Program-made: the position numbers and the translations under genes
Part shown: one piece after another, positions 54,376-62,349 of the stretch
Numbering within the stretch: position 1 is the stretch's first letter
Layout: every line of letters begins with the position of its first letter
Assembly: GCA_001899335.1 (NCBI GenBank)
Contig: MOYE01000008.1
Location: 131,759 to 195,758 of the forward strand
Reading direction: 5' to 3'
Origin: Candidatus Gastranaerophilus phascolarcticola
GTDB lineage: Bacteria; Cyanobacteriota; Vampirovibrionia; Gastranaerophilales; Gastranaerophilaceae
Length of the DNA: 64,000 bases
The notes under the pieces: model-generated
Database searches by the model: none
Told to the model about the DNA's origin: nothing
The model's input: the letters and a program-made list of their open reading frames with translations, nothing else

Positions 54376-54960
54376 TTATAAATCTGTATTCATAGCAACT
54401 AAAATAGCCTGTGTTCTATTAGTTACATTAAGTTTTTTATATATAGAATTCAAATGTGTTTTAACTGTAACCTCTTTGACAACCATTTTGTCAGCTATTT
54501 CTTTATTATTGGCGCCTTTTGCGAGCATTGAGAGAACTTCTTTTTCTTTATTTGTCAAATTTTCAACAGCGAAATTTTTGACATTACCGGCTCTAGGTCT
54601 TGAGCGTCTCATAACTGCTTCCATTCTGGCAAGAAGATTTGGGAGCATAAAGGGTTTTACTATGTAATCATCGGCTCCGTTTTTCAGCCCCAGAACCATT
54701 TTTTGCTCATCATTTACGGCTGTGAGCATTATTACCGGCAAGTGTTCTGTCAATGAATTTTGCCTGATACTGCGAAGTGTTTCCCACCCGTTCATATTCG
54801 GCATCATTACGTCTAAAAGTATAATATCAAAATCAAAATTTTTTGCAAGTGTTTTTAATGCTTGAACACCGTCAGAGGCACAAACAACTTCATAACCGTA
54901 AAACGGCAGCGCATCTTTTAAGTATTTTGAGTTATCATCAACAAGTAAAACTTTTGCCAT
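54376..54960 (-). CDS. Response regulator with LuxR-type HTH
   Basis: 194 aa. Receiver domain: acidic pair D8-D9 (LLVDDN), phosphorylation site in ILLDVMMPNMNG (about D52), Lys in YIVKPF. Output: NLTNKEKEVLSMLAKGANNKEIADKM and VTVKTHLNSIYKKLNVTNRTQAI. Likely DNA-binding transcription factor. 8 nt after the second regulator. Confidence 0.94.
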   Translation of the reverse strand: MAKVLLVDDNSKYLKDALPFYGYEVVCASDGVQALKTLAKNFDFDIILLDVMMPNMNGWETLRSIRQNSLTEHLPVIMLTAVNDEQKMVLGLKNGADDYIVKPFMLPNLLARMEAVMRRSRPRAGNVKNFAVENLTNKEKEVLSMLAKGANNKEIADKMVVKEVTVKTHLNSIYKKLNVTNRTQAILVAMNTDL

Positions 54961-54968
54961 AATACCAT

Positions 54969-55622
54969 TTAAACAATTTTATTTTTTAACGCTTTTAACG
55001 CCGCTTGCAAGCGGTCATCAACTTCCAGTTTCTGTAAAATATTTGCAACGTGAGCTTTTGTTGTATTTATGCTTATAACAAGGATTTGAGCGATCTCCAT
55101 GTTGCTGTAGCCCTCGGTCATAAGTTTAAGGATTTGTGACTCACGGGCTGTGAGGTCATATTTTTTAGCATTATCTGCGGAATTATCGTCCTGAACCTGT
55201 GCCTGACAGCTTGCTTTCAGTACAATGTGTGCAATGCTCGGGTCAAACCACGCCGCGCCGTCTGCAACGGATTGAACTACAGTAATAAGTCTTTGAGGAT
55301 TAATTTCTTTTGAACAATAAGCGTTGGCGCCTGCTTTAAGGCTGCTGATAACTTCTTTTTCGTCGTTGTGGGATGTAAGCATAATAACTTTAACATCTTT
55401 TTTGCGTGAACGAATTTTCTGCGTTGCCTCAATACCGTTCATTCCGGGCAAGCCCAAGTCCATAATGATTACATCAATTTCATTTGCATCAAAAATCTCA
55501 AGCGCTTTTTCGGCAGACTCTGCCTCAAAAATTGATTCCACATAATCTACACCCTCAAAGGTAGTTTTTAAGCCAAAACGAGTAAGTTCATGGTCTTCAA
55601 CGATTAAAATATTCAACTTCAT
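54969..55622 (-). CDS. NarL-family response regulator
   Basis: 217 aa. Receiver: LIVEDHELTRFGL, IIMDLGLPGMNGIEA (phospho-Asp near 57), ANAYCSKE. Output HTH: LTARESQILKLMTEGYSNMEIAQIL then NTTKAHVANILQKLEV. Start overlaps the TPR gene stop by 4 nt. No histidine kinase in the operon. Confidence 0.95.
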   Translation of the reverse strand: MKLNILIVEDHELTRFGLKTTFEGVDYVESIFEAESAEKALEIFDANEIDVIIMDLGLPGMNGIEATQKIRSRKKDVKVIMLTSHNDEKEVISSLKAGANAYCSKEINPQRLITVVQSVADGAAWFDPSIAHIVLKASCQAQVQDDNSADNAKKYDLTARESQILKLMTEGYSNMEIAQILVISINTTKAHVANILQKLEVDDRLQAALKALKNKIV

Positions 55623-57121
55623 ATATTCAACGCCTCTTTTGCCGGTTTAAACTCAGGATTTAACAGCAGAGATTTTTGAAAATTCTGCTCGGCATCGCTT
55701 TTGCGACCCTCTTTATTACATAATAACCCTAAATAATAATAGTATTTAAAGTTGTTTTCGTCAATAGATTTTACTATTTTTAAGTACTTGCCTGCACTGT
55801 CAAGATTTTCTTTTTTCATTTCCGAATCCGCAAGCGCAAGCCAGCCGTCAAGGAACATCATATTTATCGCAACAGATTTGCGCAAATACGGAATTTCCCG
55901 TGCACTGTCAAGTTTGGCAAGGTTATAGTACGAAAGATATGCGTTGTTAGACGCCATTATAACGCTTTCAAATAAATTTTTGGCTTTTGCTGCCTCGCCG
56001 AGTGCAAGATAAGCCTGTGCAAGTTTTTCGCGATATTTCAATTGTTTTTTATCCATACCGCAGGCTTTTAAATAATATTTCACTGCAGATGTGTAATCCT
56101 CTTTGTCGCAATAATAATCGCCCAAGACTTCATTTGCAATTGGAGAGGTTTTGGCTTTTGATGCAAACCCAAAGGCTTTATCAAAATCCTGGGAATCATA
56201 ATAAATCCGAGCCAAGAGTGCATTGACATCTTTATTTTTCTTTTCTATGCCTAAAAGAGTTCTGATTGCTTTTTCATAGGCTTTTTCCCAGTAATAGTAA
56301 TAACCCAGGTGGTAATTTTTCACAGACTCTTTTTTTGCAAGTTTATAGAGAACGTATTCCTGCAAAGAATTAATTTTATTCGTAAACGTTATGGAATAAA
56401 TCTGTTGTTTTTTCAGCTTATTGATGACTTTAAGTGCATCTTTTGGCTGGTTTGTTTCTGCGAGAATTTCAACCTGCAATGCTTGATAATTGATATTTTC
56501 AGGGTTAAGGCTGACTGCTTTTTCTATGTAAGGATAAGCCTTGGCAAAATCATTATTTTTAACGAACGCAAACGCTTGAAGATATGCGGCATAATCCGCA
56601 CCGTCAACAGAAGTGTCGGCTTGGTTAAGCTCATTAATAACTTCTGAAGATTGTTCGTTATAAACAATATTTGAATAGAGTTCTGCGAGATAAAGTTCTT
56701 TTTTCAGACGCATTTGTTGTGCGGGGAAATAATAGTGTTTGATATCCTCGACAACAATATTGGCAATTTCTTTTTCTTTAATTTTACTCATCGCGAGTTC
56801 GGACAGAGAGAAAAAGCCGATATTTGCCATTTCTTCCGCCATTTTCATATAAAAATAGTCGTTTGCTCCCGCATTTTCAAAAAGGTTTTTAAAATCATCA
56901 TAAGCAGGTTTTGTGTTGCTGTTTTTAAAGCGTTCAAACGCTATATTATAGAGTGCAAACGGACTGTCATAGCTGATTGTTACTTTTTTCGGAGGCTCCT
57001 GCGTAAGATTAAGAACATTCTGCATTACAGGGTCAACAAGTCTTAACTGGGAATATAAATCCTCAGCAAACGCAGGCACTGCGGTGAGAAATATTAAACT
57101 TAACGCTAAAAGTTTCTTCAT
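55619..57121 (-). CDS. Exported TPR-repeat protein
   Basis: 500 aa. Signal peptide MKKLLALSLIFLTAVPAFA, then an array of tetratricopeptide repeats (KAYPYIEKAVSLNPENINYQ; EDYTSAVKYYLKACGMDKKQ; AEQNFQKSLLLNPEFKPA). Probably a periplasmic or surface scaffold. It overlaps genes on both sides by 4 nt, so it belongs to the signalling operon. Confidence 0.88.
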   Translation of the reverse strand: MKKLLALSLIFLTAVPAFAEDLYSQLRLVDPVMQNVLNLTQEPPKKVTISYDSPFALYNIAFERFKNSNTKPAYDDFKNLFENAGANDYFYMKMAEEMANIGFFSLSELAMSKIKEKEIANIVVEDIKHYYFPAQQMRLKKELYLAELYSNIVYNEQSSEVINELNQADTSVDGADYAAYLQAFAFVKNNDFAKAYPYIEKAVSLNPENINYQALQVEILAETNQPKDALKVINKLKKQQIYSITFTNKINSLQEYVLYKLAKKESVKNYHLGYYYYWEKAYEKAIRTLLGIEKKNKDVNALLARIYYDSQDFDKAFGFASKAKTSPIANEVLGDYYCDKEDYTSAVKYYLKACGMDKKQLKYREKLAQAYLALGEAAKAKNLFESVIMASNNAYLSYYNLAKLDSAREIPYLRKSVAINMMFLDGWLALADSEMKKENLDSAGKYLKIVKSIDENNFKYYYYLGLLCNKEGRKSDAEQNFQKSLLLNPEFKPAKEALNI

Positions 57122-58842
57122 TCTTCCCCAGCTCCATTTTTACACGCATAATAAAACTCAAAAACCTCAATCAATTTTTGTTGTTTTTTGGTAGGTTTTT
57201 CAGCATTGAGCGCGTTATACACGTCTAGCAAACAGCTATCACTCAAAACTTTTAAATCTTTTGCTAAAAGCATTTTTTCAGGGCTTTCGCTCAAGAATAC
57301 CTGAATTAATTCCACAAGCGGAATTGCAAGGAACACATCCACGATTGATTTATCAAAATGGGTTCCGGAATCCTTCAACAGGATATTAATTACGTTGCCG
57401 ATTGGCATTCTGTCACGATAGTGACGTTTTGAAGTAATCGCATCAAAGACATCCGCGACCGCCAAAACTCTTCCTCCAAGAGGAATTTCTTCACCTTTAA
57501 GTCCGCGGTAGTAGCCCATTCCGTTATATTTTTCGTGGTGCGAACAAGCGATTTCAGTAATAATTTTGAAGTCTTTTGACATGTGGATTTTATCCAAAAT
57601 GTCGTGCGTAATCCTTGCGTGCTCTTGGATATGCGCATATTCTTCCGGCGTAAGTTTACCTTCTTTCTGCAAAACGGAATCCATAATACCGATTTTGCCG
57701 ATATCGTGAAGAATTGCCGCTTTTTCAATAAGGCTGACATCTTTATCGGAAAGCTCCATTTTGCGCGCAATCAGTACAGAATAAAGTTTTACACGCAGCG
57801 AATGACCTGCCGTAATCTTATCACGCGCATCGACAGATGCCGCAAGCGTATCAATAAAACTTTCAAAAAGTTCTTTTTGTTCTTTATAAAGCTGTTCCTG
57901 TTGCGCAAATAATTGGGCATTCTCAAGCGCAATACTCGCACTTCCTCCGATTGCGACAAGCAAATCCTCATCACTCTTCGTAAAACAACCTTTGAGTTTA
58001 TTCAAGACCTGAAATACACCGATAATTTCCTGATTATTATTCTTAATCGGCAAACATAAAATCGTATTTGTTTTATATCCCGTCTTCAAATCAACTTCCG
58101 GGTTAAAACGTGAGTCATTATAGGCATCTTTAATATTAATACTTTCACCGGTCTTAGCGACATAACCCGCTAAACCTTTGCTTGCAGGGAAACGAATTTC
58201 CTCGCTGTCCATCCCCAGCGCAACCATGGACCAAAGTTCGTCCGTTTCCTTATCCCACAAGAAAACCGTACAACGATCAGCCTGAATAGCATTTTTTGTT
58301 TCTTCAGCAATGACTTTTAAAAGAACTTTGATATCCGTCAGCGCGGTAATAGAACGCCCTATTCTGACAAGCGAAACAAGCGGATCAGCTTTTACCGGGT
58401 GAGAAAAATCAAGCCCGTTATTAATTTGGCTTATACGAATAGTCAACATATCAGAAATATCGTATTCAATATTTTTTTCGGTTGAGAGTTCCTTTGCATT
58501 CAAATAGTGTTTCAGCGCGACTTTCGAATCTCCCTCGCCAAAGTTCAATTCTCCCAAAACAAATTCATTCAGAAGTTTTGCGGACTTGTTATTAGCGTAA
58601 TCAGCAAGAAAAGCCGCCTCATTAATGGTTTCAAGCGAAGATTTAAAATTGTTTTTATCGGCAAGATAATTAGCGAACCCCATTAAACTCATACATTCAG
58701 AGTTTAATTCCGTGCAATTTCTTTCCCTCAAATCATCAGACAGGGATTTTATAGCCGCCAAAGCCTCACCAGCCTCTCTATCCGTAAGCAGAGAAATTAT
58801 TTTCAAAATATCTTTTCTATTCTTCTCGCAAGATTTTACCAT
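57118..58842 (-). CDS. GAF and HD-GYP-domain signalling protein
   Basis: 574 aa. N-terminal helical region of about 130 residues, a GAF domain at about 165-310 (DRCTVFLWDKETDELWSMVAL, VFQVLNKLKGCF) and an HD-GYP domain from about 335 (AAILHDIGKIGI, CSHHEKYNGMGYYRGLKGEE). In HD-GYP c-di-GMP phosphodiesterases the motif is HHE-x-x-(D/N)G-x-GYP; here GYP reads GYY, so activity may differ. First gene of the signalling operon; ribosome site AAGAGGAA. Confidence 0.9.
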   Translation of the reverse strand: MVKSCEKNRKDILKIISLLTDREAGEALAAIKSLSDDLRERNCTELNSECMSLMGFANYLADKNNFKSSLETINEAAFLADYANNKSAKLLNEFVLGELNFGEGDSKVALKHYLNAKELSTEKNIEYDISDMLTIRISQINNGLDFSHPVKADPLVSLVRIGRSITALTDIKVLLKVIAEETKNAIQADRCTVFLWDKETDELWSMVALGMDSEEIRFPASKGLAGYVAKTGESINIKDAYNDSRFNPEVDLKTGYKTNTILCLPIKNNNQEIIGVFQVLNKLKGCFTKSDEDLLVAIGGSASIALENAQLFAQQEQLYKEQKELFESFIDTLAASVDARDKITAGHSLRVKLYSVLIARKMELSDKDVSLIEKAAILHDIGKIGIMDSVLQKEGKLTPEEYAHIQEHARITHDILDKIHMSKDFKIITEIACSHHEKYNGMGYYRGLKGEEIPLGGRVLAVADVFDAITSKRHYRDRMPIGNVINILLKDSGTHFDKSIVDVFLAIPLVELIQVFLSESPEKMLLAKDLKVLSDSCLLDVYNALNAEKPTKKQQKLIEVFEFYYACKNGAGEE

Positions 58843-58898
58843 AATCTTCCTCTTGTTAAGATTTTACACCATTAATTAATATTTGTAAATAAGAAATC

Positions 58899-58929
58899 AA
58901 AAAAGCCGGCTCTTTTCGAACCGGCTTTT
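58899..58929 (-). terminator. Rho-independent terminator of the prepilin-like gene
   Basis: 9-bp stem AAAAGCCGG/CCGGCTTTT with an 11-nt loop; on the minus strand the stem is followed by TT, giving a T6 run. Confidence 0.85.
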
Positions 58930-58946
58930 AATATTAAGTTAAAATA

Positions 58947-59915
58947 TTAACGTTTTACGCAACGGGTGAAACCAGCTGTAACGCTGCCAGCTTCAGTGTA
59001 AGCCGGAACTTTGTTACTAGCGATTTTACCTTGCCAGTAAGTGTAAGTATTGGCACTTGTAGCACCTTTTGAAGATGTTAAGTAAGGACCTTCACCGCCA
59101 GATTTAATCAAGTTAGCATTCAAAGACATTGCAGCAGCTTCAAATCTGTTAGGGATTCTGTATTCAGAATCACAAGCAACTGTATCAGATAATGTTGTAG
59201 TTTGAACGAATGGGTTTGGAGCAACTACTGTAGAGTCAACCGGATAGAATACTGTCATAAAGCCAATATCTTTACCAACTGAGTTAGGACCTTTGTTAGA
59301 GTTCAAGTCATAAATCATGTTCAAGCAAACGTGGTTGAACATATCAATAGCATTTGTAGAACCAACTATGCTGTTAGGAGCTTGTTCTTGGTCAGGTGTA
59401 CAATCAGGGTTATAGAACAATACGATTGATTCACCGTTACCAGTTTCAAATGCAGCAACTTGAGCTTTGTTAGCATCAGTCATTTTAGATGCAGTTTGTT
59501 CAGAAGTATCACCAGATGCAGATTGGAATGAGAACTGAACACCGATACCTAAATCAGACCAAGTTTCAGGGAATGTAGAAGTAGTACCGTCAGCAAGTCT
59601 TGCGAATAAGTCTTTGTTAATACCACAATCTTCAATATTTGCCTGAGAACAAACGTTGTTAATTTTAGTAACTGTATTTAAAGCACCAGCAATGAAAGAT
59701 TCAGCATCATCATAGTTGTTAACAGAATCTAACAACGGAATAGCTTGTGACATACGTGCATAAAGAGCTTTCTTTTGAGTAGCCCAGGTTCTTTCATTAA
59801 TATTACCGGTCAAAGACGGTAATGTAATGGCAGCGACAACACCAATAATTGTTAATGACAAAAGAATTTCAGCCATGGTGAACGCGCCAAACGCTTTTGA
59901 GAAAATGTTTTTCAT
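58947..59915 (-). CDS. Type IV prepilin-like (pseudopilin) protein, 322 aa
   Basis: N-terminus MKNIFSKAFGAFTMAEILLSLTIIGVVAAITLPSL is a class III signal: basic head, cleavage before F12 with Glu at +5 and a hydrophobic helix. The -1 residue is Ala rather than Gly. The rest is a large globular domain with six or so Cys and many Ser/Thr/Asn. Could be a minor pilin, competence or secretion pseudopilin. Strong promoter upstream and terminator downstream: single-gene unit. Ribosome site GAGGG. Confidence 0.85.
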   Translation of the reverse strand: MKNIFSKAFGAFTMAEILLSLTIIGVVAAITLPSLTGNINERTWATQKKALYARMSQAIPLLDSVNNYDDAESFIAGALNTVTKINNVCSQANIEDCGINKDLFARLADGTTSTFPETWSDLGIGVQFSFQSASGDTSEQTASKMTDANKAQVAAFETGNGESIVLFYNPDCTPDQEQAPNSIVGSTNAIDMFNHVCLNMIYDLNSNKGPNSVGKDIGFMTVFYPVDSTVVAPNPFVQTTTLSDTVACDSEYRIPNRFEAAAMSLNANLIKSGGEGPYLTSSKGATSANTYTYWQGKIASNKVPAYTEAGSVTAGFTRCVKR

Positions 59916-59951
59916 CTTTAATATACCCTCGTAATAAATAATACCGTTTTT

Positions 59952-59980
59952 ATTATAACACTTTTAGCCCAACCGGTCAA
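59952..59980 (-). promoter_or_regulatory. Strong promoter of the prepilin-like gene
   Basis: TTGACC (59975-59980), 17-bp spacer, TATAAT (59952-59957). Near-consensus. Confidence 0.75.
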
Positions 59981-60015
59981 TAGTAATCTTATTAAAAAGT
60001 GTAAAATAATGTATC

Positions 60016-60043
60016 TTGCCTTTTGCCGGTTATGTTGTAGAAT
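60016..60043 (+). promoter_or_regulatory. Promoter of the tRNA-Arg pair and U32 gene
   Basis: TTGCCT (60016-60021), 16-bp spacer, TAGAAT (60038-60043), 12 nt before the first tRNA. Confidence 0.5.
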
Positions 60044-60055
60044 AAAGAAATAAAT

Positions 60056-60129
60056 GTGCCTGTAGCTCAGTTGAATAGAGTGTTGGTCTCCGAAGCCAAA
60101 GGTCACGGGTTTGACTCCCGTCAGGCACA
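60056..60129 (+). tRNA. tRNA-Arg (CCG)
   Basis: Acceptor GTGCCTG/CAGGCAC, discriminator A, anticodon loop CTCCGAA (CCG), T loop TTTGACT. No encoded CCA: the next bases are AAT. Confidence 0.93.
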
Positions 60130-60135
60130 AATTAT

Positions 60136-60209
60136 GGGCTCGTAGCTCAGTAGGATAGAGCAACGGTTTCCTAAACCGGAGATCGCGAGTTCGACTCTCG
60201 CCGGGCCCG
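60136..60209 (+). tRNA. tRNA-Arg (CCU)
   Basis: Acceptor GGGCTCG/CGGGCCC with one T-G pair, discriminator G, anticodon loop TTCCTAA (CCT), T loop TTCGACT. No encoded CCA. It lies 6 nt after the first tRNA and 9 nt before the U32 gene start. Confidence 0.93.
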
Positions 60210-60218
60210 GGTAATACA

Positions 60219-62000
60219 ATGAAAACAGAACTTTTAGCACCGGCAAAAAATAAACAAACCGCATTCACTGCCATAAACTGCGGCGCTGACGCAATTTACA
60301 TCGGCGCATCCAATTTTGGCGCACGGAAGAATGCTCCAAATTCTATCGAAGACATCAAAGAAATCGTTGATTATGCACATAAATTTTATGTCAAAGTCTT
60401 TGTAACCTTAAACACAATCCTCTCCGACAGCGAACTCAAAGAGGCAAAAGAACTTATACAAAAACTTTACGAAATCGGCGTTGACGCGCTTATTATTCAG
60501 GATTTTGGAATTTTAGAGCTTGCAAAAAACGGCGAGCTTCCGCCTATTCCACTCCACGCAAGCACTCAATGCAACAACCGCGACCTTGATAAAGTCACTT
60601 TTTTTAAAGAACTGGGACTTAAAAGAATAATTCTTGCCCGCGAACTTTCGTTAACGCAAATCGAAAAAATTACAAAAACATTAAAACACACAGAAATCGA
60701 AGTTTTTGTCCACGGAGCGCTGTGCGTAAGCTACAGCGGACAGTGCTACTTAAGCCAATATATAGGCGGACGTTCCGCAAACAGGGGTGAATGCGCACAA
60801 CCGTGCCGCAAAAAGTATTCTTTAATAGACGAACACGGCAACGTAATCGCTAAAAACAAACATCTTTTATCCCTAAAAGATTTTAATGCGTCAAAACAAC
60901 TGAAAAAACTTTGCGACATCGGCGTAAAATCTTTCAAAATTGAGGGTCGTTTAAAAGACGAAACCTACATAAAAACAGTCGTAAGCTATTACCGCCGAGA
61001 ACTTGACAAATATTCTTCAAAAAGCTCCTCCGGCAAGGTAATCACAGATTTTCAGCCGATATTAGAAAAAAGTTTCAACCGCGGATTTACAGAATATTTC
61101 CTTGATAAACGCGAAAGATGTTTCAATTTTGAAACCCCAAAATCAATAGGCGAGAAATTAGGCAAAGTAAAAACTATTGGCAAGGATTTCTTTGAACTCG
61201 ACGCCCCGGCAGACTTAAACCCGCAGGACGGCTTATGTTTTATGCGCGAAGACCTTCAGGGGTTCAAAGTAAACAAAACCGCCGGACGAAAAATCTTCCC
61301 GAACCGTATGCCTGCAATAAAAGTCGGCGACATAATCTACCGGAATTTTGACGCAAAATACGAAAAAGAAATCGAAAACGCAAAATTCAGCCGTAAAATC
61401 GGTGTTAATATTGAGATTTCACCGGAGGGCATTACTCTTACGGACGAAGACAAAAATCGTGTCAAAATTGATTTTCCGCAAGGTGAAGTGCCTCAAAACC
61501 AACAAAGGGCAAACGAAACTTTTATCGCACAGATAAAGAAAACCGGTGAGTCGGATTTTGAAATTCAGCACCTTAATGTGACTTGTGACCTGCCATTCAT
61601 GCCGGTTTCAGCAATAAATGAATACCGTCGCAGGGCATTTGAAAAACTTATGGAAGAAAGATTGAAAAACTACCCGCGCAAAATCCAAAATGGTATTAAG
61701 GAAACTATTTTCCCATTGCAGGAAATGGATTATCGCGCAAACGTTTTAAACGAGAGCGCAAAGAAATTCTATCTTGACCACTATTGTGAAATCCAGGAGC
61801 CGGCATTTGAGCGAGAACAACCTTGCAGACAGGTTGAACTGATGCGTACGAAACATTGCCTAAAATATGCATTTGATATGTGCCAAGCTCCGACAAAACT
61901 ATTTCTTGAGGACGAAAAGGGCGTAAAATTCCCGTTAAAATTTGATTGTAAAAATTGCGAAATGGCAATATTAACACCCGTAGAAAGTAAGGACGCTTAA
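60219..62000 (+). CDS. Peptidase U32 family protein (RlhA/TrhP-type RNA hydroxylation)
   Basis: 593 aa. U32 marks: LLAPAKNKQTAFTAINCGADAIY, HASTQCNN, VFVHGALCVSYSGQCYLSQ and GRSANRGECAQPCR, the Cys set used for iron-sulfur binding. Length with a C-terminal extension fits RlhA (23S rRNA C2501 hydroxylation) better than TrhP (tRNA U34), but either is possible. It starts 9 nt after tRNA-Arg(CCU) with no ribosome site, so tRNA processing would leave a very short leader. Confidence 0.88.
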   Translation: MKTELLAPAKNKQTAFTAINCGADAIYIGASNFGARKNAPNSIEDIKEIVDYAHKFYVKVFVTLNTILSDSELKEAKELIQKLYEIGVDALIIQDFGILELAKNGELPPIPLHASTQCNNRDLDKVTFFKELGLKRIILARELSLTQIEKITKTLKHTEIEVFVHGALCVSYSGQCYLSQYIGGRSANRGECAQPCRKKYSLIDEHGNVIAKNKHLLSLKDFNASKQLKKLCDIGVKSFKIEGRLKDETYIKTVVSYYRRELDKYSSKSSSGKVITDFQPILEKSFNRGFTEYFLDKRERCFNFETPKSIGEKLGKVKTIGKDFFELDAPADLNPQDGLCFMREDLQGFKVNKTAGRKIFPNRMPAIKVGDIIYRNFDAKYEKEIENAKFSRKIGVNIEISPEGITLTDEDKNRVKIDFPQGEVPQNQQRANETFIAQIKKTGESDFEIQHLNVTCDLPFMPVSAINEYRRRAFEKLMEERLKNYPRKIQNGIKETIFPLQEMDYRANVLNESAKKFYLDHYCEIQEPAFEREQPCRQVELMRTKHCLKYAFDMCQAPTKLFLEDEKGVKFPLKFDCKNCEMAILTPVESKDA

Positions 62001-62020
62001 TTAAAATTAAGCGTCCTTAC
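61987..62020. terminator. Perfect 15-bp hairpin after the U32 gene
   Basis: GTAAGGACGCTTAAT, loop TAAA, ATTAAGCGTCCTTAC. The left arm contains the last codons and TAA stop of the U32 gene. No T-run, but the 15-bp perfect stem with tetraloop is a likely bidirectional end signal between convergent genes. Confidence 0.6.
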
Positions 62021-62025
62021 AAGAG

Positions 62026-62337
62026 TTATTCCAGCTCTTCAAGCCTTGCTCTTAGCGCCGTTGCTTCCGATTCATATAATTCAATATATTCGGTTTCTCC
62101 GGCACGCAATGCCCGAATACTTTTTAAATCAATTTCTTCAAGCTGCGCTTTAATTGTTTCAATTTCGCGCTGTTTAACTTCCTCTTCATCGGGCGCCAAA
62201 ATTTCTTTGATCTCAAAACGGCGGATACCCTCAACTGCGTCTATTTCAGCGATATAACAATCGACTCTGTCGTTACACCACTCTGCCGCTTCCGGCGGAT
62301 ACATCCCCTCAAAAATTTGTCCTATTTCAAATTCCAT
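62026..62337 (-). CDS. Small tail-fibre-linked protein, 103 aa
   Basis: N-terminal MEFEIGQIFEGMYPPEAAEWCND then a coiled-coil tail (EEVKQREIETIKAQLEEIDLKS). Patterns like this follow tail-fibre genes in phages and prophages (attachment or assembly helper). Ribosome site AAAGGAG. Encoded 12 nt after the fibre-like gene. Confidence 0.6.
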   Translation of the reverse strand: MEFEIGQIFEGMYPPEAAEWCNDRVDCYIAEIDAVEGIRRFEIKEILAPDEEEVKQREIETIKAQLEEIDLKSIRALRAGETEYIELYESEATALRARLEELE

Positions 62338-62349
62338 TTTTTCTCCTTT

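Noticed and set aside
57390-57770. 126-aa minus-strand ORF inside the HD-GYP gene
   Set aside because: Alternative frame of a coding region with all HD-GYP motifs in the main frame.
59918-60274. 118-aa minus-strand ORF with GESRTRDLRFRKPLLYPTELR
   Set aside because: Antisense of the two tRNA-Arg genes; not a protein.
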